Shown piece after piece: positions 38,567 to 49,185 of a DNA stretch of 64,000 nucleotides. Every line of letters begins with the position of its first letter. Position 1 is the stretch's first letter. The notes under the pieces are model-generated. The model ran no database searches. It saw nothing but the letters and a program-made list of their open reading frames with translations, and had not been told where the DNA came from. Source of the DNA: Paracerasibacillus soli (GTDB lineage Bacteria > Bacillota > Bacilli > Bacillales > Amphibacillaceae); the NCBI RefSeq assembly GCF_034006335.1, contig NZ_JAWDIQ010000001.1; one strand, 5' to 3'. The translations under genes were made by a program, and so were the position numbers.

Positions 38567-39648
38567 TTACACCCCCGCTTTCACCATATGGGTTTTTAGC
38601 AATTGAAATAGTGATTCCCCAATCTTTGTGTCACTCTGAAACTTTTGCTCTTCGCTCATTTCCAACCAGGCTGTCTTGAATGGAACACGCTTTTCTATGC
38701 TGTAATTATATTCATTGAGCCCGTCAAAGTCAGTTTCTCCAATTTTATTTAATACAAAATGAATCTTTGCTTGATCTAATTCTGTTTCTAAATAATCTTC
38801 ATTGATAATTTGTTTTGAACGCTCAAAACTTGTTTGATCAGCTGTTAGCAACCAAAAAACTTCCGTTGAGACTTCTAATGCGGCTTTATTTCTTTCATGC
38901 AAGGAACTATCCAAATCGATGATGATATAATCATAATGTTGTGTTTGTTTCAGTGCATGAACGAGGCCTAAAATTTCCTCTCTACTTAAGATTTCCATTT
39001 CCTCAGGATTTGGCGGCAATGAAAAATACTCGATGTTTGTCAAAGAATCACGTGACTTTAATGACTCAATTTTAGAAATTAGTCGTTCTTTGTTGTTTTT
39101 TAAATAATAAAGAACTTCTGCTGAGGATTGCTTCTCCTCAGTAAAATATAAACTAGTTGTATGTAGTCCCTCTAAATTTAAGTAAAATACTCTCTTTCCT
39201 TGCATCGACAAATATCTTGCAAAGCATAGTGCAAATAACGTCTTACCTGCACCAGCAGATCCACTGTAAAAGGATATAATAGATTCTTTATTTTTTCCGG
39301 TCCTATTGGAATTACCTTACCGCTATTTTCGTAAAACTTCGCTAAAACATGTGTAAGTAAATCTTTTAAAGGCTGATATTTAAAAACCGAATCCACATTA
39401 TCTTCTGAATCATTAACTTCTGATAGTGTAATAACCTTTTCAAAAGGCAAACGATCCTCATTGCTCAATTCTACATCCGTTAGCAAGATGTGTGACTTTT
39501 TATTACGTGTGTTCTCTTTAAATACACCGAGTTCAGTATAAATCTGGATAGAATATCGTTGACTATTCTCTGGATTAATCATAAAATTCGAAAAGAACTG
39601 TGCATATGTTTTATCCATTGTAAATAGGATTATTTTTACTTTGCTCAT
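38567..39648 (-). CDS. TadZ/CpaE-like localisation ATPase, frame broken once
   Basis: About 360 residues after repair, start ATG 39648 behind GAGGGGGAG. The N-terminal receiver-like domain is followed by a MinD/ParA-type ATPase with deviant Walker A GSAGAGKT (seen only after repairing an A-run indel near 39290) and the Walker B-like block YDYIIIDLDSSL. TadZ positions the pilus machine at a pole. It is the first gene of the locus; a promoter should lie in the A/T-rich 39649-39760 region, but I cannot assign one. Confidence 0.82.
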
Positions 39649-40143
39649 AAATTCTCCCCCTCTTATAAGCAAACGAACTTGTTTACATCATTATCACTAA
39701 GTTTTCGGAAAAAATAAAGAGCTTTTGTCAAAAATGGTTATTAGTACCTATTTTTTAAAAAATAAGATACTTTGTGCTTCTATTCTTGTTTAGAAGACTA
39801 AAAAACATAAATATTTCCGCTCATAAATTAATATAATTCATATTTTCCCTATTATATTTGTTTATTATCAGTTTACCTCTCTATATTTACCCATTTTTTG
39901 GGAATTATATTTTGCAGTACATTTATAGTCGTATTTTTGTCTTACATCCTTGTACCTACTATTTTTTACAATTTAATCCTCGTAACACAATTGTAAAGTT
40001 GCGGTAACATTGTTGTAACATTAGAATTGACAGTATATTATAGTGAATGCAAAAAACAGTATAAAAGACGCATAATTTTTTCTGTTAAATATGTTACGAT
40101 AAATAGGTACTATCTTTAATTATTATAAGGGGAATGATAAAAT
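39649..40143. other. A/T-rich divergent intergenic region, tad / tcaA-like
   Basis: A 495-bp gap between two divergent genes. It is strongly A/T-rich and carries repeated GTAACATT-like words near 40000-40025 and TTGACA at about 40038. I see no ORF with an RBS and no clear -35/-10 pair. It must contain the promoters for the Tad operon and the TcaA-like gene. Confidence 0.5.
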
Positions 40144-41581
40144 ATGGTTTGTCCTAATTGTAAAGAGCAAATCGAAGAAAAAGATACGCAATTTTGTCCA
40201 GAAATGTGGTACAAATCTCCAAGAAACGGAACTAATAGAAAAAGGTAAGGGAAATAGAAAAATACTCATTACTACGTTTTCCATTCTCTTTCTCGTCATT
40301 TCAGCTTTTACTATCTTTTTCTTATTGGAAAATCAAAATTCGATCCTGAAAAAGTTGTTGCATCTTTTGAAAGTGCAGTCCAAGACAAAAAAGATAACGC
40401 ACTATTGAAATTACTAAAACCAAATGATGACTCATTTAAAATGAACAAAAAAGATGCAGCACGTTTAATTGATTTATATCAAACTGACAAGGATGCATAC
40501 GATGATGTAGTAACCAAATTAAATATGCAGGTAAAAGCATTACAGCAAAAGAATTTATTTGATCCAACTGAAGATAGTGTAAATGGAACACTTAACTTAA
40601 AACAAGGTGGTAAAAAGTGGCTCTTTTTCACTGATTACTATTTGGAAGTGACACCTGCATACATCGAACTTACAACAAATGAAAAGGATATAGATTTATT
40701 CATTAACGACGAAAAAGTGGCAACTTCTGATAAAGCTGAATTCCAACAAAGATTTGGCCCATATACACCAGGTCTATATGAAGTTAAAGCTGCATTTGAA
40801 AATGAGTACACCGATATTGAAGAGGTAGAACAAATAGAGCTTTATGACTCTGTTTTAGAGGCAGAAAATCACTATTTTGAATTACCACTAGCAGAAGTGG
40901 AAGTAAGTTCTGCTTTTAACGAGGTGGATTTATACATAAATGGTGAAAAAACAGATAAAAAAATAATGGAGGGTAATCAATCTATTGGTGTATTCCCAAC
41001 AGATGGTTCTATTGAAACGTATATTGCTAGAGAATATCCATGGGGAATTGTTCAAAGTGATCCATTAAGTATTACTGGAAATCAGATTACATTCGAACAC
41101 CTTATTGTTTTTGATTATGAGGAAGAAGTAGCCTTAATGGAAAGAATTAACGATATCGTGGAAAGCTACCATGTTTCCCTATCAAAGAAAGATCCTGATT
41201 TATTTAAAGAAGGTATTACTGAAAATATGAAAAATGACCACAATGCAAAAATGGATCAGGTTAAAAAGAAGAAACCAAAGTATAAAGGTGAGTTTCTAGA
41301 AGCAGTTTATGATGTTCATAACATTTCACTACCAGAAGTACGATGATTCAATTAATGCGTTTACCGTTAAATTGCGCGCACATTATACATTCCATGAACC
41401 AAACGTCCAATTGGAAGATTTATTCGACTATCATAAACGGGACGGCGATAATTATACAAGATCTCGCGAACTAACTATTATGTATGATGAAGATAAAAAA
41501 GAGTGGAAACTACATAAGTATGAAAAGCAACATTTTGCTATAACTGAACGATCAGAAAGAGTTTTTAAATTCACTGAATAA
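40144..41581 (+). CDS. TcaA/YvbJ-like zinc-ribbon membrane protein, frame broken at least three times
   Basis: About 478 residues after repair. An N-terminal zinc ribbon CPNC...CPECG is followed by a membrane helix (ILITTFSILFLVISAFTIFF) and an extracellular region with repeated beta-rich modules (TTNEKDIDLFINDEKVA, FNEVDLYINGEK) and a C-terminal NTF2-like part. Frames change near 40205, 40340 and 41338, each by one base. Family members link membrane and cell-wall stress or antibiotic tolerance. It is divergent from the Tad operon; a link is not shown. Confidence 0.7.
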
Positions 41582-41618
41582 CTAAAAAATACTTTAACCA
41601 AAGTATATCTAAAAATAA

Positions 41619-41661
41619 AACCGCAAAAAGTCGAGTAATAAAATATCGATCTTTTGCGGTT
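41619..41661 (+). terminator. terminator after the TcaA-like gene
   Basis: AACCGCAAAAG / CTTTTGCGGTT stem, 11 bp, with an inner TCGA/TCGA pairing and a T-rich tail, 37 nt after the stop. It may also act for greA from the other side. Confidence 0.75.
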
Positions 41662-41747
41662 CATTTATTTTATACTATCTTTTTCCATGCTGATTACATC
41701 TATGTTAGTCATAATTTCAATTTCCTAAATTGAATGCGCTATTATTC

Positions 41748-42221
41748 CTATTCTACTTTCAAAATCTTCACTTGGAATTCCCCACCAGGTGTAGTTACGG
41801 TTACTTCTGCACCTACTTCATGACCAAGTATACTTTTTGCGATTGGTGAATCATTTGAGATTTTACCTTCAAATGGATCTGCTTCAGCACTTCCCACAAT
41901 TTGATATGTTTCTTCATCACCATCAGGTAATTCTTGGAATGTAACAGATTTACCTAGTGTAACAACATTTGACTCATTTTCATCATTTTCTATAATAACC
42001 GCATTACGAATCATCTTCTCGATTTGTGCAATGCGTGATTCTACAAAAGCTTGTTCTTCCTTCGCTGAATCATACTCTGAGTTTTCCGAAAGGTCCCCAA
42101 AGTCACGAGCAATCTTAATACGCTCTACTACCTCTTGTCTCTTTTCTGTTTTCAAAAAAAGTAATTCCTGGTCTAATTTTTCTTTCCCCTCATGTGTCAT
42201 GTAATATTTTTTTTCTGACAT
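41748..42221 (-). CDS. greA: transcription elongation factor GreA
   Basis: 157 residues from the ATG at 42221 (M-S-E-K-K), with GGAGTG 7 nt upstream; an in-frame GTG three codons earlier overlaps the RBS. The N-terminal coiled coil contains the tip residues DFGDLSENSEYD, and the C-terminal FKBP-like domain ends GEFQVKILKVE. It rescues backtracked RNA polymerase. Intact. Confidence 0.96.
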   Translation of the reverse strand: MSEKKYYMTHEGKEKLDQELLFLKTEKRQEVVERIKIARDFGDLSENSEYDSAKEEQAFVESRIAQIEKMIRNAVIIENDENESNVVTLGKSVTFQELPDGDEETYQIVGSAEADPFEGKISNDSPIAKSILGHEVGAEVTVTTPGGEFQVKILKVE

Positions 42222-42662
42222 GAATAACACTCCTTATCTATTTCTTTATACGTTTTCAAAAAATCATTAATAAGATGTATACTTCACAAGTAGCTTTCAT
42301 ATTCATATGAATAGTCAACTATCACGAAGCTCTATCGTAGTCATATCTATTCACTAAGGTTAATGGAAGTTTTGTTTGAATCTCACCAATTATTAACTTC
42401 ACGGGTCGTTTGTCGTCGGCCATCATCTTTAAAGTAAAACTTCAATCAGCAGGGTATTTACTCTTCCGCTACTGATTGTCAGTTAAACGAATCGGGCTTT
42501 TATGGGCCGTTAATTTCCCGCTTATCATACTTCAATACCATGATTACTTAAACTGTGGTTTATAGTCCACAATAAAATAACGAGCATTTTTACTAAAGAA
42601 TCTCATACAAGATACTAATCAATACTATCGCAGACTTTACGGAAAATTGCAATACTTTTCAC
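42222..42662. repeat. intergenic region with degenerate repeat-like sequence
   Basis: The 440-bp greA/udk gap contains a G+C-richer block at about 42380-42580 (for example GGCTTTTATGGGCCGTTAAT and TGTGGTTTATAGTCCACA, the latter a palindrome). No ORF or RBS. It looks like a decayed copy of a Bacillaceae intergenic repeat; the family is not identified from the sequence alone. It should also contain the greA promoter. Confidence 0.35.
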
Positions 42663-43301
42663 CTATTTATTTTTAGCATTTCTAGTTAAAATTGTTTCAA
42701 TTTTCGTAGCCATAATATCAATAGCTACATGATTTTCTCCGCCTTCAGGTATAATAATGTCCGCATACCGCTTTGTAGGTTCCACAAATTGCAAATGCAT
42801 GGGACGTACACTATTTATATATTGGTCAATAACAGATTCTAATGATCTTCCTCTTTCATTAATATCGCGAAGCAACCTTCTAATAATTCTTAAATCAGCA
42901 TCTGTATCCACAAATACTTTAATATCCATTAAATCAACTAAACGCGGATCTTCCAAAATTAGAATTCCCTCTACGATGATTACTTCCTTGTATTCAACAG
43001 GTATCGTTTTATCTGAACGAGTATGAATTTTATAATCATATACTGGTTTATCAATCGTCTTACCTTGCATTAAATCGTTTAAGTGTTTGATTAGTAAATC
43101 ATTGTCAAATGCTAGTGGATGATCGTAATTAGTTTGAAGTCTTTCCTCAAAAGGTAAATGACTTTGATCTTTATAATAATAATCTTGTTCGATAACTAAA
43201 ATGGTTTTGTCCGAAAATCGGTTACATATTGACCTTGTAACAGACGTCTTTCCACTTCCACTACCACCTGCAACACCAATAACAACTGGCTTTTGATGCA
43301 T
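42663..43301 (-). CDS. udk: uridine kinase
   Basis: A 212-residue P-loop kinase phosphorylating uridine and cytidine in pyrimidine salvage. Walker A GGSGSGKTS near residue 12-20, the substrate block YDHPLAFD and the RRLLRDINERGRS lid region are typical. It lies 48 nt after trmR, with neither U32 peptidase gene between. Intact. Confidence 0.95.
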   Translation of the reverse strand: MHQKPVVIGVAGGSGSGKTSVTRSICNRFSDKTILVIEQDYYYKDQSHLPFEERLQTNYDHPLAFDNDLLIKHLNDLMQGKTIDKPVYDYKIHTRSDKTIPVEYKEVIIVEGILILEDPRLVDLMDIKVFVDTDADLRIIRRLLRDINERGRSLESVIDQYINSVRPMHLQFVEPTKRYADIIIPEGGENHVAIDIMATKIETILTRNAKNK

Positions 43302-43349
43302 GTTTATTCGTTCCTTTCTCTAAACCTTCTCGTTGTTATGCTTGTCAGG

Positions 43350-43988
43350 TTATTTCTTAATACTTAAAGCTACACCATCTCCTATAGGGACAATGGTGGT
43401 CGTAAACGCTGGATGTGATGAAAGCCATTGATTATAATCTCTAATTTTTTCCACCATTTTCACATACCTTTTAGGAGACAAAGATATATCTGCAACGTAA
43501 CCTCTAAATAATACATTATCCGAAACAATAAATCCATTTTCTGCAATAAGCAGTTGTGCTTTTTCAAAAAATTGCTTATAACTTCCTTTCGCTGCGTCAA
43601 TAAAAACACAGTCAAAAGTATGCTCTTTAGCTATCAGCTCATCCATACATTGTAATGCATCCCCAAATAATAACGTAATATGATCTTGTTTACCTAACCG
43701 TTGAATATTTTGGACAGCTTGTTCGTATCGAGGTTCGTCTCTTTCTATTGTAACAATGTGCGCTGTTGGATTTGCTTCTAGTATTCGTAACGATGAATAA
43801 CCGATTGCTGTACCTATCTCCAATATTCGAGCAGGTTTATTTAACCGCATCAATTGCATAAGAAAGCGCATGCTAATCGCATCCATAATTGGTACATTAT
43901 CTTTTTTTGCTGCTGCTTGTAATTCTTTTACCCACTGCTCCTCTTCTGGTAATAAAGTGGATAAATATTGAGTTATTATTTCGTCCAT
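43350..43988 (-). CDS. trmR: tRNA 5-hydroxyuridine methyltransferase TrmR (YrrM)
   Basis: A 212-residue class I O-methyltransferase of the CaiE/COMT-like group: motif I EIGTAIGYSSLRI, VTIERDE, FDCVFIDAAKGSY and the metal-binding SDNVLFRG. By family and position it makes mo5U34 in tRNA from ho5U34. The hydroxylating partners YrrN and YrrO (TrhP) that normally follow are absent. Intact. Confidence 0.88.
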   Translation of the reverse strand: MDEIITQYLSTLLPEEEQWVKELQAAAKKDNVPIMDAISMRFLMQLMRLNKPARILEIGTAIGYSSLRILEANPTAHIVTIERDEPRYEQAVQNIQRLGKQDHITLLFGDALQCMDELIAKEHTFDCVFIDAAKGSYKQFFEKAQLLIAENGFIVSDNVLFRGYVADISLSPKRYVKMVEKIRDYNQWLSSHPAFTTTIVPIGDGVALSIKK

Positions 43989-44038
43989 CTTAAACTTCCT
44001 TTTATTTTATACTATCTGACTACATTTCATTAAAATGA

Positions 44039-44066
44039 GAAATGTGAGCATAGCTTCTCACATTTC
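44039..44066 (-). terminator. hairpin between mltG and trmR
   Basis: GAAATGTGAG / CTCACATTTC perfect 10-bp stem, about 55 nt downstream of the mltG stop, followed by TCATTTTA on the minus strand. Probable terminator with a weak T tail. Confidence 0.55.
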
Positions 44067-44119
44067 AAATTAAAGATATTCATAAATTGATTATCGCCAG
44101 GATATGAGGACACTAACCA

Positions 44120-45238
44120 TTATTTTATATATTGTTGTTTTAACTTTAAATGCTCCTCATGAGTTTTTGCATAATGAATATTTCCTTCTGCATCATGTAG
44201 GAAATAGAGATAATCCGATTGTTCTGGTTTAATAATTGCCTCCAAAGAACTCTCTGAAAAGTTAGCAATTGGGCCTACTGGCAATCCTTCAATCTCATAC
44301 GTATTATATGGTGATTTAATCTTTAAATCTGACAATAATACTTTATCTTTATGTTTCCCTAATGCATAAAGGACTGTTGGATCCGTTTGCAGTTTCATAC
44401 CTTCATCAAGTCGGTTATAAAATATCCCTGCGATTTTTCTTCTTTGATCTTCAGTCTTTGCTTCTTTTTCAACTAATGATGCTAATGTAATTGCTTCATG
44501 TATTGAAATGTCCTTTTCTTTTAGTTGGTCTAAATAAGGACCGACTACTTCACTTGTTTTTTCCAACATCATTTCAACAATCGATTTTACTGTATATTTT
44601 TCATCATAAAAATTATATGTTGCTGCAAACAGATAACCTTCCAGAGGTGTGCGTATTTCCTTATTTTTAATATCTTTTGTTAATATAGCTGGATACTTTT
44701 CCATAAGTTTATCGATAAAAGCCTTATCATTAACTACCTTCAAAAATTCAGCTTTTTTAATTTTCGTTTTATCCGCGAATATCTCTGCTATTTCATCAAT
44801 ACTCTTTCCCTCGGGGATCGTTACTTTAAATAATGCATCTTTTACAATTTTGCCAGTTTTTAATGAGGCAATAATTTCATCTAATGTCATTGATTTTGTG
44901 AAATTATATTTTCCAGCTTGAAATCCAAATTGATTTTTAAATTTGGTATAAAACCGGAATATTCTTCCATCCTTTATGATACCTTTTTTCTCAAGTATGG
45001 AACCAATAGATGAAGAGGATGACCCTAATGGAATTTCTACTTTTACTTCTTCGTTACTATCCGGATCAACAGGCTGTAGTGCTTGCTTAATATATGTATA
45101 TCCTGAATAACCACCGATAATAAATATTAATAAAATTGATAAGATAATAATCAAGACAATTTTACGTACGGTTCTCGCTTCTTCACTTCTTGCCTTCAAA
45201 TTGTTCCGATACGTTGATTTACTTTTTCTTTTTGACAT
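44120..45238 (-). CDS. mltG: endolytic murein transglycosylase MltG (YrrL)
   Basis: 372 residues: basic cytoplasmic head, one membrane helix (about 27-48), then the YceG-like domain. The LysM-like subdomain (TIPEGKSIDEIAEIFADK) and catalytic region HEAITLASLVEKEAK (active-site Glu in LVEKE) are seen. LQTDPTVLYALG and YNTYEIEGLPVGPIANF are family blocks. It cleaves nascent glycan strands at the membrane. Intact. Confidence 0.95.
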   Translation of the reverse strand: MSKRKSKSTYRNNLKARSEEARTVRKIVLIIILSILLIFIIGGYSGYTYIKQALQPVDPDSNEEVKVEIPLGSSSSSIGSILEKKGIIKDGRIFRFYTKFKNQFGFQAGKYNFTKSMTLDEIIASLKTGKIVKDALFKVTIPEGKSIDEIAEIFADKTKIKKAEFLKVVNDKAFIDKLMEKYPAILTKDIKNKEIRTPLEGYLFAATYNFYDEKYTVKSIVEMMLEKTSEVVGPYLDQLKEKDISIHEAITLASLVEKEAKTEDQRRKIAGIFYNRLDEGMKLQTDPTVLYALGKHKDKVLLSDLKIKSPYNTYEIEGLPVGPIANFSESSLEAIIKPEQSDYLYFLHDAEGNIHYAKTHEEHLKLKQQYIK

Positions 45239-45387
45239 CTTCTTGCTCCTCTCGTCCGGTATATTATACTAAAAAATTTTAGGTTATGCTATACCTAGAG
45301 AAGGATTTCACTGCGTGATATAAATAAACCGTACATATAGGATATATTTTATTATTTGTTAGTAACCAAAATGTCCACAGTTTAAAG

Positions 45388-45421
45388 AAAAAGCCGATGC
45401 CTTTTTAGACACCTGCTTTTT
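45388..45421 (-). terminator. probable terminator after yrzB
   Basis: Imperfect stem AAAAAGCAGGTGTC / GGCATCGGCTTTTT on the minus strand (one mismatch, two wobbles), about 55 nt downstream of the yrzB stop, ending in a T run. Confidence 0.5.
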
Positions 45422-45476
45422 AGTAAACTATAAAATGTGTAAGATCATATCTTTGTTTTTTAGTTTTATTACAGCC

Positions 45477-45763
45477 TTATTTGTTTTCTTCTTCATCAGC
45501 TAGTGTATGAAGCATTTCTTCTACAATTTCCCATTCTTCATCAGATTCAATTTGGAAAAGTGCTAAATCATTATCATCTCCAGATTTTTCTTCATATCGA
45601 AATGCATACACTTCAACTTCTTCGTCATCCTGTTGTTCAATAGGAACAACAGCGATATATGATTGTTTTGTTTCATCTACGTCGAATGTAAATAGCACTT
45701 CAAATAAATGTTCTTCACCATTTTCATTGGGATAATAATTCGTTCTTTTTCTTCTAGTGCCAT
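45477..45763 (-). CDS. yrzB: DUF1292 protein YrzB, frame broken once
   Basis: About 95 residues from ATG 45763 with GGAGTG upstream: MALEEKERIIIP, then after a one-base repair near 45727, ENGEEHLFEVLFTFDVDETK, and an acidic C-terminus ending HTLADEEENK. Length and the ireB-ruvX-yrzB order match B. subtilis. Function unknown. Confidence 0.85.
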
Positions 45764-45773
45764 ATCGTCACTC

Positions 45774-46187
45774 CTATTTTTGATCAAGATAACCTTGTAA
45801 GATCATCATTGCAGCTACCTTATCGATTACTTTTTTACGTTTTTTCCTACTCATATCCGCTTCTAATAAAACACGTTCAGCAGCTACCGTAGTTAATCGC
45901 TCGTCCCACAACACTGTCGAGATATTATGGGTTTTTTCCACATGTTCAGCATATCGTTTAGACGCTTCTCCACGTTCACCAATTGTTCCATTCATGTTTT
46001 TGGGTAGTCCAATTACAGCTTTCCCAATGTCATGCTCTTTTATGATTTCTTTTAATTCCTGATCCGCTGAATGGATGTCATTTTCATTCCATCTAATAAT
46101 CGTTAATCCTTGAGCAGTCCAACCTAATTCATCACTTACGGCCACGCCAATCGTTTTTGAGCCAACATCTAATCCGATAATTTTCAT
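45774..46187 (-). CDS. ruvX: Holliday junction resolvase-like protein RuvX (YrrK/YqgF)
   Basis: 137 residues from ATG 46187 (M-K-I-I-G-L-D-V-G-S-K), with AAAGGA upstream lying in the ireB end; an upstream in-frame ATG has no RBS. RNase H-like fold: GLDVGSKTIGVAVSD (first catalytic Asp), VIGLPKNMNGT, LWDERLTT. Members function in pre-16S rRNA 5' processing. Overlapping transcript with ireB and yrzB. Intact. Confidence 0.93.
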   Translation of the reverse strand: MKIIGLDVGSKTIGVAVSDELGWTAQGLTIIRWNENDIHSADQELKEIIKEHDIGKAVIGLPKNMNGTIGERGEASKRYAEHVEKTHNISTVLWDERLTTVAAERVLLEADMSRKKRKKVIDKVAAMMILQGYLDQK

Positions 46188-46188
46188 A

Positions 46189-46455
46189 TTAATCCTTTTC
46201 TTGTTGTTCGATATAATATTTGACGAGTACTTCAATTACTTCGTCTCTTTCTACTTTCCTAATGAGGTTACGCGCATCATTGTACCTTGGTATATACGCA
46301 GGGTCACCTGATAACAAATAACCAACAATTTGATTAATAGGATTATATCCCTTCTCCTTAAGTGCTTCATGGACAGTCAAAAGAATTTCCTTCATGTCTT
46401 TATCAAATGGTTCATCAGAAAAATTAAATTTCATTGTTTTATCTATTGAACTCAT
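46189..46455 (-). CDS. ireB: IreB family regulatory phosphoprotein (YrzL)
   Basis: 88 residues from ATG 46455 (M-S-S-I-D-K-T-M-K-F) with GGGGTG upstream. The N-terminal threonine (DKTMKF) is the region phosphorylated by PASTA kinase in Enterococcus IreB (family knowledge). NPINQIVGYLLSGDPAYIPRY is highly typical. It stops 1 nt before ruvX. Intact. Confidence 0.93.
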   Translation of the reverse strand: MSSIDKTMKFNFSDEPFDKDMKEILLTVHEALKEKGYNPINQIVGYLLSGDPAYIPRYNDARNLIRKVERDEVIEVLVKYYIEQQEKD

Positions 46456-46520
46456 ATTGACACCCCATTCCATTTTTGCTCTTATTAACTTATAGTATCA
46501 TTTTTGACGTTTTGAAACTA

Positions 46521-49157
46521 CTACTTTATATTATCTTCTATATATTTTTTAGTATAAGATAATGCTTCTGCTATCTTTTCAGGTTGACTTCCACCGGCTT
46601 GGGCCATGTCTGGTCACCACCTCCGCCGCCACCACAAATACGAGCAACTTCTTTAATCAAATGACCCGCATGCAAACCACGGGCATTTAAGTCCTTAGAG
46701 ATTCCAACACCTAACTGTACTTTTCCATTATTTTCAGCTGCTAATACAATGACACATGTACCAAGTTTTTGTTTTAAATCGTCAATCATTGTTCGTAATT
46801 GATTCATGTCTTTTACGTTAACCTTTTCGGCTAGTAGCGGAACCTCAGCTACTTTTTCTACTTTCGCCAAAATTTCAGATGCTTCCATATTCGCTACCTT
46901 TGCAAGTAATGAGTCATTTTCCTTTTCCAGTGCTTTCATATCTGCAAACAGGGATTGGATACGGTTCGGAACTTGATCTACTTTTGATTTCAGTAATCCT
47001 GCCGCTTCGTTTAATAATATCATTTGTCCATTTAAATATTCATATGCTCGTTTACTTGTAACTGCTTCAATTCTTCTCGTTCCAGCACCTATACCAATTC
47101 TGATATAATCTTAAATAAACCTATTTCAGCTGAATTTCTAACATGACAACCGCCACATAATTCAAGACTATAATCACCAATTTCCACGACACGAACAATA
47201 TCACCGTATTTTTCACCAAACAACGCCATTGCACCCATTGATTTTGCTTCTTCTATCGCTTTCTGTTCAATTTTAACAGGAATGGAAGCCCAGATTTTTT
47301 CGTTTACAATATGTTCAATTTTTTCCAATTCATCCGGGGTAACTGGACCAAAGTGAGAAAAGTCAAAACGTAAACGCTCCTTATCAACGAGAGAACCAGC
47401 TTGATTAACATGTGAACCTAGCACATCTTTTAATGCGCGATGCAATAGGTGTGTCGCTGTATGATTCTTCATAATGTCATTACGATCATCCTCAATAATG
47501 ATCGCTTTTACTTCTTTTCCTACTTCTAACGTACCGCTTTGAATCTCTACATGGTGAATATGTTGCCCTTTTGGTGATTTTTTTACATCCTTTACAAGAA
47601 CTTTTACTCCATCACCTAACAAGAATCCTTTATCCGCTACTTGTCCACCACTTTCAGCATAAAATGGTGTTTCATTTAAGACAACTAAAGCTTCTTCCCC
47701 TTCTTGAGCTTTGTTTACTGTTTCTTTATGATGAATGATTACTTCTACTTTAGACACGGTTTGTACATTTTCATAACCAACAAATGCACTTTCAACATCA
47801 AATAGCGATAGCAAATCATCTTGTACATGCATTGAGTCTACTTTTTGTCTTGCTTTTCTTGCCCGTTCCCGCTGTTTTTGCATCTCTGCTTGAAATGCTT
47901 CTTCATCAATTGTAAAACCGTGTTCAGCCACATATTCTACGGTTAGCTCTTTTGGGAAACCATACGTATCATAAAGTTTAAACACTTCAGTACCGGGAAA
48001 TACGCTACTTCCCTTTTTCTTTTCTTTCTCAATTATATTTTCAAGAATTTCTAGACCATCATGTAAAGTTTCGTGAAACCGCTCTTCTTCATTTTTAATT
48101 ACATTTTCGATTAAATTTTGTTGTTCTTTCACTTCAGGATAGTAGTCATTCATAATGTTGCCAACAACTTCAACTAATTGGTACATGAATGGTTCGTTAA
48201 TTCCAATTACTTTAGCAAAACGTACAGCTCTTCTTAGTAACCTTCTTAAAACATAGCCACGACCTTCGTTTGAAGGTAGCGCACCGTCACCAATCGCAAA
48301 AGCTACTGTTCGAATATGGTCTGCGATAACTTTGAATGCTGTATCATATTCTTCACTTACACCATATTTTACGTTAGTCATATTTTCTACTTGTTTTATA
48401 ATCGGCATAAATAAATCTGTTTCGAAATTATTAGGTACTTGTTGTAATACAGAAACCATTCTTTCTAATCCCATACCGGTATCAATGTTTTTCTTAGGTA
48501 ATGGTGTATACGTATCATCTGGATTATGGTTAAATTGCGAAAATACGAGATTCCATATTTCCAAATAACGATCATTTTCACCACCAGGATATAACTCTGG
48601 ATCATTTAAATCATTACCAAATGATTCTCCACGGTCATAAAATATTTCTGTGTTTGGTCCACTGGGCCTTCCCCAATATCCCAAAAGTTTTCTTCTAGAC
48701 GAATAATACGCTCTTTCGGTATTTTAATATCATTTAACCATATATCGTAAGCTTCATCATCTTCTGGATGTACTGTTACAGACAACAATTGCGGATCAAA
48801 TCCAATCCATTTTGGACTTGTTAAAAACTCCCATGCCCACGTAATTGCTTCTTTTTTAAAGTAATCACCAATAGAAAAGTTCCCCAACATTTCAAAAAAT
48901 GTATGATGTCGTGCTGTATAACCAACATTTTCAATATCATTTGTTCGAATCGATTTTTGTGCATTTACAATTCGCGGATTTTCTGGAATCACACGTCCAT
49001 CAAAGTATTTCTTTAATGTTGCAACTCCACTATTTATCCATAACAAAGATGGATCATCGACCGGAACAAGTGATGCACTTGGTTCTATTTGATGTCCCTT
49101 TTCTGTAAAAAAATCTAGAAACATTTTTCTTACTTGTGCTGATGTTAATTGTTTCAT
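46521..49157 (-). CDS. alaS: alanine-tRNA ligase, frame broken three times
   Basis: About 880 residues after repair. The start is ATG 49157 (M-K-Q-L-T-S-A-Q) with GGAGGA upstream. Class II core: HTFFEMLGNFSIGDYFK and GMGLERMVSVLQ; the editing domain zinc motif HTATHLLH plus CGGCHVRNSAEIG; and the C-Ala tail. Frames change near 48660, 47095 (restoring GIGAGTRRIEA) and 46612 (restoring PDMAQAGGSQPEKIAEAL); the true stop is 46521. An essential gene, so the breaks must be sequence errors or unresolved variation. A T-box leader lies upstream. Confidence 0.93.
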
Positions 49158-49185
49158 TTTCTCTTCCTCCATCATTTTAAACTGA

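Noticed and set aside
46521..49157. alaS as a true pseudogene
   Set aside because: Essential enzyme with an intact T-box leader; three one-base breaks fit the window-wide error pattern.
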